Shown piece after piece: positions 7,254 to 15,860 of a stretch of 64,000 nucleotides of DNA (position 1 is its first letter; the number at the start of each line of letters is the position of its first letter). Made by a program: the position numbers and the translations under genes. Below the pieces are notes generated by a model. The model made no database searches. It had not been told where the DNA came from and worked only from the letters and a program-made list of their open reading frames with translations. The DNA comes from 2-01-FULL-39-28 sp964436165 (GTDB taxonomy: Bacteria; Patescibacteriota; Minisyncoccia; 2-02-FULL-40-12; GWA2-44-9). The stretch lies in the NCBI GenBank assembly GCA_964436165.1, contig CAYTBY010000001.1:88653-152652 (forward strand), given 5' to 3'.

Positions 7254-8828
7254 ATGATCGACTGGACCAAACCAATTCCGAAATTCGGGCGCATCCTCGT
7301 AGCGGTGCTCGTTCTCGTTATGGGCGGGCGCTATCTGTTGAGCAAGACTGGTGTCACAACCAGTTCTGGCTCAACGTCAGCTATTCCGGCGGCACCGTCA
7401 TCAGGTGGTGCGTTGTCGGGCCTGACAAATCTGTTCAGCGGCAACAAGCCGTTGACGGTCTGCACCAATACCTGGGGCGGATATGCTGCGATGTACTACT
7501 ACAACGGCGGTAACACACCGTCCAAGGACTCCCGTTTCTATAAGGAGCAGGGCGTCCAGGTCGGTTTCGTGAATATCGATCCGCTTGGAGAATCGCGCGA
7601 TGCATGGAAATCTGACAGTTGTCAGGTTCTGTGGGTCACGGTTGACAGTTTTCCAACGGAATCGGCGGACTTGGCAGGGCTGAAGCCGAAGGTTTTCGTT
7701 CAGTATGACTGGTCGCGAGGCGGCGACGTTGTTATCGGCAGCGCCTCAGTTCGTTCGGTTCGGGACTTGCGCGGGAAGAAAGTCGCAGCAGCGACTGGCT
7801 CGCCTTCAATGACCCTTCTGGCCAAGCTCTTGGAAGCCGGTAGTCTTCGATATAGCGATATCGAGTTCATCGGTACTGATTCAGCTCCGCAAGCTGCGGA
7901 ATTATTTAGGGCCGGGAAGGTTGATGTGGCCGTTGTCTGGTCGCCTGACGATCAGGATGCCCTAAAGGCAGTGTCCGGTTCTCGGGTATTGATGAGCACG
8001 AAAGACGTGCCATATGCCATTGCGGACGTTTTGTACGCGAAGGAGTCGGTCATCAACGAACGCAGGGAAGATCTGGTCGGATTTACGGCCGGAGTTCTTA
8101 CGGCGTCGGCTGAACTGAATGCCAGTTCATCGGTTCGCAAACAGGCGGCGGCAGTTCTTGCCAAGGCAATGAAGCAGGACGTCGGATTCATGGAAGGCGC
8201 CGTTGAGAACGTGAGGTTCACGACTTACGGCGACAACCTTTCATTCTTCGAGATGACGGGTACCTCCAGAGGCTCTGTTACGGGCCAGGAGCTCTACAGT
8301 CAGATGGGCGCTACGTTTGCCGAACTTGGGTTAGCTCCCAATTCCTTGCCGAGCTGGCGGTCATTGACCGACACCTCGATCTTGGAAGCGGTGGGTACGA
8401 AGCTCAAGGCGACAGGTGATCAGGCGGCCGAAGGTGCCTTCAAGTTCTCGGCGCCGACTGCCGCAGAAGCGAGTGCGGAAGCATTTGCCACCAAGCACCT
8501 AACCGTTAACTTTGCAACAGATTCAGCCGAGCTTGATCTGGCTGCCAAGAAAACGATCGACAACGCTTTGGCGGGTACGGCTAAGTCATTTGCCAGTGTT
8601 CGGGCCCGTATCGTCGGCAACACCGACAATACCGGGTCGGCTGCCCATAACAGAGAACTGTCTCAACGCCGGGCTAATGCCGTGGCCGAATATCTTGTCA
8701 GAACTTATGGGTTTGACAAGAATCGATTTACGTCGCGGGGCGACGGTCCGGATAATCCGGTTGTGCCGAATACTACGCCTGAGGGAAGAGCCCAGAACCG
8801 CAGAACCGATTTCGAGCTAACCAAGTAA
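7254..8828 (+). CDS. ABC substrate-binding protein fused to OmpA domain
   Basis: 524 residues in three parts. Residues ~9-30 form a signal anchor (RILVAVLVLVMGG). Residues ~65-390 form a periplasmic-binding domain of the NMT1/SsuA/TauA type (TVCTNTWGGYAAMYYYNGG near the start, DLRGKKVAAATGSPSMTLLAKLLE in the hinge). Residues ~415-524 are an OmpA/MotB-type peptidoglycan-binding domain: VNFATDSAELD, GNTDNTGSAAHNRELSQRRA, and the final AQNRRTDFEL. It should capture a solute outside the membrane while held on the wall. AAAGGAGAAGGGCC precedes the ATG. Genes for a matching permease and ATPase follow. The ligand is unknown; NCBI-style names for such fusions mention phosphate, but the binding core here looks more like sulfonate/nitrate-type proteins. 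Confidence 0.85.
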   Translation: MIDWTKPIPKFGRILVAVLVLVMGGRYLLSKTGVTTSSGSTSAIPAAPSSGGALSGLTNLFSGNKPLTVCTNTWGGYAAMYYYNGGNTPSKDSRFYKEQGVQVGFVNIDPLGESRDAWKSDSCQVLWVTVDSFPTESADLAGLKPKVFVQYDWSRGGDVVIGSASVRSVRDLRGKKVAAATGSPSMTLLAKLLEAGSLRYSDIEFIGTDSAPQAAELFRAGKVDVAVVWSPDDQDALKAVSGSRVLMSTKDVPYAIADVLYAKESVINERREDLVGFTAGVLTASAELNASSSVRKQAAAVLAKAMKQDVGFMEGAVENVRFTTYGDNLSFFEMTGTSRGSVTGQELYSQMGATFAELGLAPNSLPSWRSLTDTSILEAVGTKLKATGDQAAEGAFKFSAPTAAEASAEAFATKHLTVNFATDSAELDLAAKKTIDNALAGTAKSFASVRARIVGNTDNTGSAAHNRELSQRRANAVAEYLVRTYGFDKNRFTSRGDGPDNPVVPNTTPEGRAQNRRTDFELTK

Positions 8829-8853
8829 TGCCAGTAACAGTCGTAAAGATCAA

Positions 8854-8887
8854 AGGGGTAGGCGCCAACGGCCCTACCCCTCTTTTT
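8854..8887 (+). terminator. Intercistronic terminator/attenuator between SBP and permease
   Basis: AGGGGTAGG and CCTACCCCT form a 9-bp stem followed by CTTTTTG. It lies between co-directional genes of one transporter, so partial termination would leave more binding protein than permease. Confidence 0.75.
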
Positions 8888-8910
8888 GTAAGCACAGAAA
8901 GGAGACAGGT

Positions 8911-9717
8911 GTGGTGAAACAACTGCTGGCGGAATTGTTCGAACTCAGAGGGAATTTATCCGGTCAAAAAAAGATCATCATTGAAGTGGTGGGAGCTATA
9001 TTCTTATTCTTGCTTTGGAAGGTAGTGGCAGATATGGAATTGATCTCGCCTTACATCTTGCCAAAGCCGCTAAATGTTTTCTCATCTTTTGGGGAATTGT
9101 ACCGCAAAGATGATCTGATAAATAATATATTGTTCTCAGTTAAGTTGAACTTAGCCGGATGTTTGGAAGCGATCATCATCTCGTTGCCTATTGGATTCGT
9201 ACTGGGGCTTTTCCCGGTATTCAAGGCCTTTAGCCAGAGATATCTGAGCGCAAGCCGATTTTTGCCTCTGCCGGCGGTACTTGGGATCTTTATCGCCGGA
9301 TTTGGCATTTACGTGAACATGAAAGTCCAATTCCTGGCAGTGAGCATTATTGTTTACCTTGTACCGGTTGTAGCTCAACGCGTCTCTGAAACGCCCCAAG
9401 TTTACATCGACACGGTCAAAACGCTCGGGGCTTCAAAATGGCAGACCATCCGCTGGGTTTTTATCCCGGATGTGTTTTCCAGGGTCTGGGCTGATATCGG
9501 AGTTTTGAGCGCCATCTCCTGGACCTACATTACTATTGCTGAAAAAATAAACGATAACGAAGGCGGGATAGGAGCTCTTGCAGAAATTTCCCGCCGACAG
9601 AGCAGAATAGATAAGGTGTATGCTGTTGTCATCCTTATTGCCCTTATCGGATGGTCATTTGATAAGGTCCATGCCTGGACGGACAAACGCATGTTTAAAT
9701 TCAAAAGGAGTGCTTAA
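8911..9717 (+). CDS. ABC transporter permease (SsuC/TauC-like)
   Basis: 268-residue inner-membrane permease of the binding-protein-dependent type (BPD_transp_1). It has about six membrane helices and the EAA loop (TLGASKWQTIRWVFIPDVFSRV, shown partly) that docks the ATPase. GTG 8911 is preceded by AAAGGAG; a second in-frame GTG follows at 8914. It works with the ATPase at 9719 and very likely the binding protein at 7254. Its stop is 1 nt before the ATPase start, so the two are translationally coupled. Closest well-known relatives import sulfonates, taurine, nitrate or thiamine precursors; the real solute cannot be read from sequence. Confidence 0.88.
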   Translation: MVKQLLAELFELRGNLSGQKKIIIEVVGAIFLFLLWKVVADMELISPYILPKPLNVFSSFGELYRKDDLINNILFSVKLNLAGCLEAIIISLPIGFVLGLFPVFKAFSQRYLSASRFLPLPAVLGIFIAGFGIYVNMKVQFLAVSIIVYLVPVVAQRVSETPQVYIDTVKTLGASKWQTIRWVFIPDVFSRVWADIGVLSAISWTYITIAEKINDNEGGIGALAEISRRQSRIDKVYAVVILIALIGWSFDKVHAWTDKRMFKFKRSA

Positions 9718-9718
9718 G

Positions 9719-10525
9719 ATGGGTGTTATCCAATTTGCCAACACTGAACTGCCAGATATCCTTGAACTGCGTAATGTTACCCAGAGATATGATAACGGGA
9801 ATGTGGTCATTGAGAACCTGGATCTTCTTATCGAAGACCAACCCAATGTAGGCCAATTTGAGGTCATTCTGGGAATGTCAGGATGCGGTAAATCAACCCT
9901 TCTTCGGTATTTCGCCGGCCTCCAAAAGCCAACTGCGGGCGAGGTGTTCATTAAAGGACAGCCCCGCAAAGATAACGATGCTATCAGCATGGTCTTTCAG
10001 CAATATTCATCGATGCACTTTCATACGGTAATGACCAACGTTATGCTGCCCCTGATATTCAGGGGGGTAAATAAAAAGGAAGCTCAACAAAGAGCGATGG
10101 AACTTATTAATGTTGTCGGTTTGGGAGGGCATGAGAAAAAATATGCCCAGTATCCGGCTCTTTCCGGAGGTCAACTCCAGAGGGTGGCGATAGCCAGAAG
10201 CTTGATTGCCAACCCCGAGATCGTGCTAATGGATGAACCATTCGGGGCTCTGGATATCCTTACCAGGACCGGAATGCAGTTGATGATAGCAGATTTGTGG
10301 CAACGGCTGCAATCAACCATTATCTTTGTTACCCACGATATTTCCGAAGCCGTTTTTCTTGCTCAGAACATCTACATCATGGGCGGAAAGCCGGCTAAGC
10401 TCATTGAGCGTATCTCGGTTGATATTCCGTTCCCCCGCACGGTAGCAACGAAACGTTCGTCCCAATTCACAAATCTGGTGGGACAAGTAGAAGATTTAGT
10501 TCTTAGAATGAATCAAGCGGTATAA
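9719..10525 (+). CDS. ABC transporter ATP-binding protein
   Basis: 268-residue nucleotide-binding subunit of the SsuB/TauB/NrtD class. Walker A is GMSGCGKS, the Q-loop lies in MVFQQYSSM, the signature is LSGGQLQRVAIARS, Walker B is IVLMDEPFGALD and the switch His is in FVTHDISEA. ATG 9719 has AAAGGAG 8-9 nt upstream; the open frame reaches further back but overlaps the permease. It powers the permease encoded just upstream. A terminator shared with the convergent AAA+ gene follows. Confidence 0.92.
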   Translation: MGVIQFANTELPDILELRNVTQRYDNGNVVIENLDLLIEDQPNVGQFEVILGMSGCGKSTLLRYFAGLQKPTAGEVFIKGQPRKDNDAISMVFQQYSSMHFHTVMTNVMLPLIFRGVNKKEAQQRAMELINVVGLGGHEKKYAQYPALSGGQLQRVAIARSLIANPEIVLMDEPFGALDILTRTGMQLMIADLWQRLQSTIIFVTHDISEAVFLAQNIYIMGGKPAKLIERISVDIPFPRTVATKRSSQFTNLVGQVEDLVLRMNQAV

Positions 10526-10535
10526 GCTACAAAAC

Positions 10536-10566
10536 AAAAAACCCGATCATCTGATCGGGTTTTATA
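10536..10566. terminator. Bidirectional terminator
   Basis: AACCCGATC and GATCGGGTT form the stem around ATCT, with A-rich and T-rich flanks, between convergent genes. Confidence 0.9.
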
Positions 10567-10576
10567 TTGTCTTTAT

Positions 10577-12142
10577 TCAGGTTTTCTGGATCTGTCTTTG
10601 GGTGATATTCGTAAAATCTTCGGCAAAATCTTTCAGGAAGGGCGCCATGTTGGAAGTCTGGTCAAGGAGCAGCTGAGTTTTTAACTTATTTAGGACAGCG
10701 GCCCTGACATCATTTTTTGTAACTCCGGTTTTTGTTTTGTTTTTGCGGTCTCGTTTCATGGCATTGGATACGGCATCATCGGTCGTTCCGGCGATCATCG
10801 CTCCGTTGATAACATGGGACAGGTTGAATGTCAGTTTTTGTTCGTTGGCCCTGGTTACGTCGTATAGAACCCTATCAGCAGAATACATTTCTGAAGCGAT
10901 ATGGTCGGCCATCTCATCAATGTTGCCTTCACCCGAAGCTATGGGCGTGTTTTTGAGATGAATTCTGGCAATTGACTTGCCGGCTTCTTGGTCTGGCCGG
11001 CCCACTTCGATGACGTGATTTATTCTTTTATCCCGGGTAACTGCTTCATCCAGTATTTCCGGTTTATTGGTGGCTAAGATTATAATTGAACGGGAACGGT
11101 TCATCTGGGTCAGAAATACTGTGACCAGGGGATCTGTGGCGTCTGAACTCTTGCCCGAGCCTCTTTTTCGGAAAATAGCGTCGGATTCATCAAAGGCAAT
11201 GATGGCCGGAAAGTTATACTTTTCGAAGTGTGATTCCCCGGCAAGGAATACCTGCTCGATAGTGTTTTCGGCAACGCCTACCAGGGGCTCAAGGATCTCG
11301 GCCCCATTGATGAGTAAAAATCCTCCGGCTGCTTTTTCTTGTCCATGTGTCCTGGCCATGGATGTGGCTGCGGCTTCTATAAGCATGGTCTTGCCGCAAC
11401 CCGGCGGGCCTATTAAAAGAAAGCCCTTTGGAACCTTCGCATTGTAATAAGCATGAAGATCTTTTTCGGTGTATGGAAGCTCAAAGGCTTCTCTTAGTTT
11501 CTCTTTAGCTTCTTCCTGGCCGCCGATGTCATCCCAGGTTATTTTAGCTTCCTGGCTGAAAAGGAATCGTTCTTCTGTTTTTCCGAGATTCAAAATAATT
11601 ATGCTGGCAGAGATATCAACGACTACCCTGTCGCCGGCCTCTATTTTACCGGCCATCATTCCGTTAAAGACAACCCGCCTCCCGTTGTTATAATTTATCT
11701 CGCTGGTCATTTCATCAATGACCCGGCGGACGGTTCCGACTTCACCATAAGGATAATTTTGCGCCGTATCGGTTATCTGCATTGTCTGGGATGAAATTTT
11801 AACTGTTGCTCCGGGCAGTATTTCTTTTTCTTTGGGCAAAAATACTTCAAGCAGGCGGCCGCCCTGGAGGATAATGGCAGTCGGGTCTTTCGGGTCGAGT
11901 TTGTTGACGGCGACGACGATCCCGAAAAGGAATGGCGGAGAAGAAAGTTTCCTTGCCTCTTCGACTTGTTTCTTGATGAGAAGTTTAATATTTCGCAGGT
12001 GATCTTTTAGCTCTTTGGGGTCATCGGTCTGGAGCATAGGATCCTCTTCCGGGGTTTTATACTCACCTCTTTTAACGAAATCAACGGCGTCTTTCCACTG
12101 ACTCGGCAGAAGATCAGAGTCAAGAGAATCGAATAGGTCCAT
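10577..12142 (-). CDS. Proteasome-ATPase-like (ARC/Mpa/PAN) AAA+ protein
   Basis: 521 residues resembling the ring ATPases ARC, Mpa and PAN. An N-terminal helix (~43-68, ELKDHLRNIKLLIKKQVEEA) leads into OB-fold segments (PPFLFGIVVAV ~69-79; YGEVGTVRRVID ~132-143; AGDRVVVD). The linker WDDIGGQEEAKEKLREAFELP precedes the AAA+ module with Walker A GPPGCGKT (245-252) and Walker B IIAFDES (314-320, DES replacing the usual DEID). Such rings unfold proteins. The C terminus QIQKT lacks the HbYX or GQYL docking tail used to open a 20S proteasome, and no proteasome gene is in the window. It has its own promoter and converges on the ABC cluster. A chaperone or remodelling role is inferred. Confidence 0.85.
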   Translation of the reverse strand: MDLFDSLDSDLLPSQWKDAVDFVKRGEYKTPEEDPMLQTDDPKELKDHLRNIKLLIKKQVEEARKLSSPPFLFGIVVAVNKLDPKDPTAIILQGGRLLEVFLPKEKEILPGATVKISSQTMQITDTAQNYPYGEVGTVRRVIDEMTSEINYNNGRRVVFNGMMAGKIEAGDRVVVDISASIIILNLGKTEERFLFSQEAKITWDDIGGQEEAKEKLREAFELPYTEKDLHAYYNAKVPKGFLLIGPPGCGKTMLIEAAATSMARTHGQEKAAGGFLLINGAEILEPLVGVAENTIEQVFLAGESHFEKYNFPAIIAFDESDAIFRKRGSGKSSDATDPLVTVFLTQMNRSRSIIILATNKPEILDEAVTRDKRINHVIEVGRPDQEAGKSIARIHLKNTPIASGEGNIDEMADHIASEMYSADRVLYDVTRANEQKLTFNLSHVINGAMIAGTTDDAVSNAMKRDRKNKTKTGVTKNDVRAAVLNKLKTQLLLDQTSNMAPFLKDFAEDFTNITQRQIQKT

Positions 12143-12186
12143 GTTCCATCTCTCTCTGCAATGTTAAGGTTCTGATAAGTTATGCT

Positions 12187-12215
12187 AATATAATACATTT
12201 CTTGAATATTGTCAA
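12187..12215 (-). promoter_or_regulatory. Promoter for AAA+ ring ATPase
   Basis: On the minus strand: TTGACA, 17-bp spacer, TATATT, giving a leader of about 40 nt with a purine-rich GAGAGAGA site before ATG 12142. Confidence 0.78.
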
Positions 12216-12305
12216 AGAAATTCTTACCTTGTTTATTTTCTCATGGTGTTTGCTTTTTATTATTCAATATGTTTTAATTCTCAAAGTGATTTTGTTTAAT
12301 CAGCT

Positions 12306-13679
12306 GTGTCTAAGAATACTTACTTCCTAATAGCCATTCTCGTCGGATCTGTTTTTTTGTTTGCCTTTGTTTGGCCGGAGGCGGTCAATAAGGGCATTGA
12401 TTGGACTAACAAGCAATCGGAAAGCGTAGGCGGATTTAAGTTGCCTAAAGTTCCGGAAAAGGATTTCCAGCTGGGCCTCGACCTTCTGGGCGGAGTTCAT
12501 TTATTGTACGAGGCTGATCTGTCGAAAATTGAGGCATCGGGCAGGAATGATGCGATGCAGGGCATCCGGGATGTTATTGAACGGAGGGTTAATTTCTTTG
12601 GCGTTTCTGAACCATTAGTTCAGGTTTCGGGTGATAACCGCCTTATTGTTGAGTTAGCCGGCATAAGCGATGTTAATCAGGCGATTAAGATGATAGGCGA
12701 GACCCCGTTTCTTGAATTTAAAGAAGAGGCGCCGAATGCTCAGGAGCTGGTTGATGAATTTAAGGAAAAGCAATCGGCCGGCCAAACAAGCGAACTTGAC
12801 GGTTTTCTTCTGAATGAGCAACTATATGTTTCAACGGGGTTAAATGGCAAGCATTTAGAGCGGGCTCAGGTAGTCTTCGATCCTCAAACTAGCCAGCCCC
12901 AGGTCAGCTTAAAATTGAACGAAGAAGGGGCTCAACTTTTCGGAGAAATCACCACTCGAAATCTTGGTAAGACGGTGGCTATTTATTTGGACGGTTTAGC
13001 CATAAGTACGCCGGTTGTTCAAAGCGCGATTACTGATGGCAACGCGGTTATTACCGGCAAATTTACGCCTCAAGAATCAAAACTTCTGGCCAATCGGTTA
13101 AATTCCGGAGCTTTGCCGGTGCCTATTAAAATAATATCTCAGCAGACAGTCGGGGCTTCTTTAGGTAGCGAGTCATTGGCTAAAAGTCTAAGGGCCGGGA
13201 TTTACGGACTTATTTTTGTCGGGCTTTTCATGATAGCTTTCTATCGTTTGCCGGGATTATTCTCTGTTCTAGCCCTGTTTGTTTATGTTTTAATTGTTTT
13301 ATCTATCTACAAACTACTTCCAGTTACTCTTACTCTGGCCGGTATTGCTGGTTTTATCTTGTCCCTAGGTATCGCCGTGGATGCTAATATTTTAATATTC
13401 GCCAGAATGAAGGAAGAGCTATCGGCTGGAAAAACTCTGGCTTCATCAATGAGGGAAGGATTCTCGCGGGCTTGGCTTTCTATTCGGGACAGCCATGTTA
13501 CCACTCTTCTTGGAGCAGGAGTGCTTTACATCTTTACGACCTCGATTGTAAAAGGTTTTGCTTTGACTCTCAGCATCGGCGTTCTGATCAGTCTGTTCAC
13601 GGCTATTATGGTCACCAGATCCTTCTTATTATTATGTACTAGCACTTGGTTCGAGTCTAAAAAGTGGCTGTTCAGATAA
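12306..13679 (+). CDS. secD: Protein translocase subunit SecD
   Basis: 457-residue membrane protein that, with SecF, uses the proton gradient to help SecYEG export proteins. An N-terminal membrane helix is followed by QLGLDLLGGVHLLYE (the conserved D1 motif LGLDLxGG), the periplasmic P1 region, and a C-terminal RND-type bundle with GFILSLGIAVDANILIFARMKEE, the typical D4-D5 region. A GTG start sits 5 nt after a TTTAAT -10-like box, so a leaderless message is likely. secF follows after 2 nt. Confidence 0.95.
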   Translation: MSKNTYFLIAILVGSVFLFAFVWPEAVNKGIDWTNKQSESVGGFKLPKVPEKDFQLGLDLLGGVHLLYEADLSKIEASGRNDAMQGIRDVIERRVNFFGVSEPLVQVSGDNRLIVELAGISDVNQAIKMIGETPFLEFKEEAPNAQELVDEFKEKQSAGQTSELDGFLLNEQLYVSTGLNGKHLERAQVVFDPQTSQPQVSLKLNEEGAQLFGEITTRNLGKTVAIYLDGLAISTPVVQSAITDGNAVITGKFTPQESKLLANRLNSGALPVPIKIISQQTVGASLGSESLAKSLRAGIYGLIFVGLFMIAFYRLPGLFSVLALFVYVLIVLSIYKLLPVTLTLAGIAGFILSLGIAVDANILIFARMKEELSAGKTLASSMREGFSRAWLSIRDSHVTTLLGAGVLYIFTTSIVKGFALTLSIGVLISLFTAIMVTRSFLLLCTSTWFESKKWLFR

Positions 13680-13681
13680 TT

Positions 13682-14581
13682 ATGTCAAAAATTTACACAA
13701 TTATGTTTTTTGTTTCGATGGGTCTAACTCTAGGAGCAATTGTTTTGTTTTTAATTTTCGGTTTAAACTTTGGAGTTGATTTTCGGGGCGGCAGTATTGT
13801 GGAATTAGAGTTTTCGAATGAGAAACCGCCGGTTGCTGATGTCCAGGCATATTTAGAAAAAGGTTTATCACTCCACGACTTTAGCTTTAACGAAGTCGGA
13901 GAAATGGGATTGGTGATCAGGTCCGGTAATTTATCCGAAGAAGACCATCAGCAGTTACTAAATATTTTGAAAGAAAAATATTCTGACCAGACGATTGAGG
14001 AAAAGCGGTTTGATTCGGTCGGGCCGATTGTTGGCCAAGAACTTAAAGACATGAGCGTCCGGGGTATAATCATAGCCCTCTTGGTTATAATAATGTATAT
14101 CGCTTATGTTTTCAGGAAGATGTCAGTTGTTTTGTCTTCTTGGGCCATGAGCGTTTCGGCCATGGTTGCTCTTGCCCATGATATTATTATTCCGATTGGA
14201 GTTTTTTCTTGGCTGGGCTATTTTTATAATGTTGAAATAAGCGCCGTCTTCGTGGCTGCCTTATTGACAATCTTGGGTTATTCTGTTTCAGATACAGTAG
14301 TCATATTTGACAGGGTTAGGGAAAATGTTATAAGAAATAGATTGAGGGAGGATTTTGGCAAGGTTGTCCACAAGAGTATTTTTCAAACTCTCACCCGATC
14401 CCTGAATACGACCTTTACTACCCTCCTGTCATTGATTGCTATTTATCTGTTCGGGGGAGAGAGTCTGAGATATTTTGCCCTGGCTTTGATAATCGGTATT
14501 TTCTTGGGAGCCTATTCTTCGATATTTGTCGCTTCGCCATTGCTGGTTTGGTGGTCGGGATGGACAAAAAAGAATAGGTAG
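13682..14581 (+). CDS. secF: Protein translocase subunit SecF
   Basis: 299 residues from ATG 13682 (an upstream in-frame GTG at 13664 overlaps secD). Landmarks are GLNFGVDFRGGSIVELEF at the end of the first helix, and the helix bundle with LTILGYSVSDTVVIFDRVRENV and the final GGESLRYFALALIIG. It partners SecD in post-initiation protein export. The 2-bp gap from secD indicates one transcript. Confidence 0.95.
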   Translation: MSKIYTIMFFVSMGLTLGAIVLFLIFGLNFGVDFRGGSIVELEFSNEKPPVADVQAYLEKGLSLHDFSFNEVGEMGLVIRSGNLSEEDHQQLLNILKEKYSDQTIEEKRFDSVGPIVGQELKDMSVRGIIIALLVIIMYIAYVFRKMSVVLSSWAMSVSAMVALAHDIIIPIGVFSWLGYFYNVEISAVFVAALLTILGYSVSDTVVIFDRVRENVIRNRLREDFGKVVHKSIFQTLTRSLNTTFTTLLSLIAIYLFGGESLRYFALALIIGIFLGAYSSIFVASPLLVWWSGWTKKNR

Positions 14582-14611
14582 ATTATAATAATTAGGTATT
14601 ATCTAACGGGA

Positions 14612-14640
14612 TTGACTTCTATAACTAATAATGCTATTGT
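14612..14640 (+). promoter_or_regulatory. Promoter for sigma-like regulator
   Basis: TTGACT, 17-bp spacer, TATTGT. It supports the ATG at 14672 over the upstream in-frame TTG at 14612, which lies in the -35 box. Confidence 0.55.
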
Positions 14641-14671
14641 ATGTGGAGGTACAATAGACTATCATAGGGTC

Positions 14672-15760
14672 ATGTCAAATCAAGCAGTAATAACCAAAAC
14701 GGTCGCTTCTTTGGTAAAAAATATATCAACTCGCAACAAGGATATTATATCCAGGCGTTTTGGTTTGAAAACAGGCAAAAAGGAGACTCTGGAGTCGATA
14801 GGCAAGAGCTATGGAATTACCAGGGAAAGAGTAAGGCAGATAGAGGAATTTTCCATTAACCAGTTGTCTAAGGTTGTTGCTTCGACTCCCGATGTTTCAA
14901 AATACGTTTCTTTGGCCAAGGAAATACTAGGCGGTAACGGGGGGGTGATGAGGGAGGCTGAGTTATTTAAAGCATTTAGCGGAAACGATAAGGAGAGTGT
15001 TGTAAATGCCTCGCTTGTTTTTATTCTTTCTCTGGCCGGCGAGCCTGCCTCGCCGACTCGCCTCGCCGAAGCCTCCGGCGTAGCGCGGGCAGGCGGGCCG
15101 GTAAGATTCGGTGAAAACGAGTCATACTATTCCTTCTGGGGTTTAAATAGGGAAAGTGCCGATATGTTTAAAAATGGGATTTCTGCCCTGGTCAGTTCAT
15201 TTGCAAAAAACGGAAGCCCGGTGGCTTATACCGACTTGGTTTCTTTTGCCCAGGCTAACAGCATCTCAAATTCTAAAGACGTTGTGGTTTATTTGAATTT
15301 GAGCAAGGAGCTTGGAAGAAATGTTTTTGGCCAAATTGGTTTAGCCAGTTGGGCCGAAGTAAAACCAAAAGGAGTCAGAGATAAAGCCTATTTGGTTTTG
15401 AAGAAAGAGAAAAATCCAAAACACTTTACCGAGATTGCCAAACTTATAAACTCAACCGGTTTTTCTGATAAGAGAGCTAATGTTCAGACTGTTCATAACG
15501 AACTGATTAAGGATAAAAGATTCGTTTTAGTCGGCCGTGGAATGTATGGGTTATCGGAATGGGGTTATCAGCCGGGTACGGTCAAAGAAGTGTTGGTCAG
15601 CGTTCTCAAGAACCATGGCAAGCCCTTAGCCAAGGCCGAACTTGTGGCCAAGGTTTTGGATACCCGAATGGTCAAAGAAAACACAATATTATTAAATCTT
15701 CAGGATTCTAAAGTTTTTTCAAAACGGGAAGACGGAACTTACGTCTTAAAAAAGGCGTAA
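14672..15760 (+). CDS. Sigma-region-4 / HARE-HTH DNA-binding protein
   Basis: About 362 residues. The N-terminal ~70 residues hold a sigma70 region 4-like helix-turn-helix (ETLESIGKSYGITRERVRQIEE), which in sigma factors binds the -35 box. The C-terminal half has two HARE-HTH-type segments as in the RNA polymerase delta subunit (HFTEIAKLIN...GRGMYGLSEWGY and a second LAKAELVAKVL...DGTYVLKKA). No sigma region 2 is present, so it cannot act alone as a sigma factor; a transcription accessory role is likely. An in-frame repeat of ~60 bp (15036-15100) inserts a Pro/Ala/Gly-rich stretch between the two parts. Confidence 0.78.
   Translation: MSNQAVITKTVASLVKNISTRNKDIISRRFGLKTGKKETLESIGKSYGITRERVRQIEEFSINQLSKVVASTPDVSKYVSLAKEILGGNGGVMREAELFKAFSGNDKESVVNASLVFILSLAGEPASPTRLAEASGVARAGGPVRFGENESYYSFWGLNRESADMFKNGISALVSSFAKNGSPVAYTDLVSFAQANSISNSKDVVVYLNLSKELGRNVFGQIGLASWAEVKPKGVRDKAYLVLKKEKNPKHFTEIAKLINSTGFSDKRANVQTVHNELIKDKRFVLVGRGMYGLSEWGYQPGTVKEVLVSVLKNHGKPLAKAELVAKVLDTRMVKENTILLNLQDSKVFSKREDGTYVLKKA
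15036..15100 (+). repeat. In-frame GC-rich palindromic repeat
   Basis: GCCTGCC (15043-15049) and GGCAGGC (15088-15094) bound a GC-rich insert of nested GGCGAGGC/GCCTCGCC-like pieces. The insert is absent from the expected domain structure and is translated. Confidence 0.65.
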
Positions 15761-15765
15761 AGATA

Positions 15766-15846
15766 ATGCAAATCAACGAATGACATGCGAATGCTACAAA
15801 TAAACATTCGCGGTATTCGCATATATTTGTAGATTAGCATTATGTA
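15766..15846. repeat. Dispersed imperfect palindrome, copy 1
   Basis: Begins TAATGCAAATCAACGAATGA and ends with TATTCGCATATATTTGTAG and ATTAGCATTATG. The ends pair with each other. A second, slightly longer copy lies at 58374-58467. Confidence 0.75.
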
Positions 15847-15860
15847 ATGAGCTTCAGCGA

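Noticed and set aside
10577..12142. Bacterial proteasome system
   Set aside because: No 20S subunit, Pup or ligase gene in the window and no docking tail on the ATPase.
14672..15760. Complete alternative sigma factor
   Set aside because: Only region 4 is present; regions 2 and 3 are absent.
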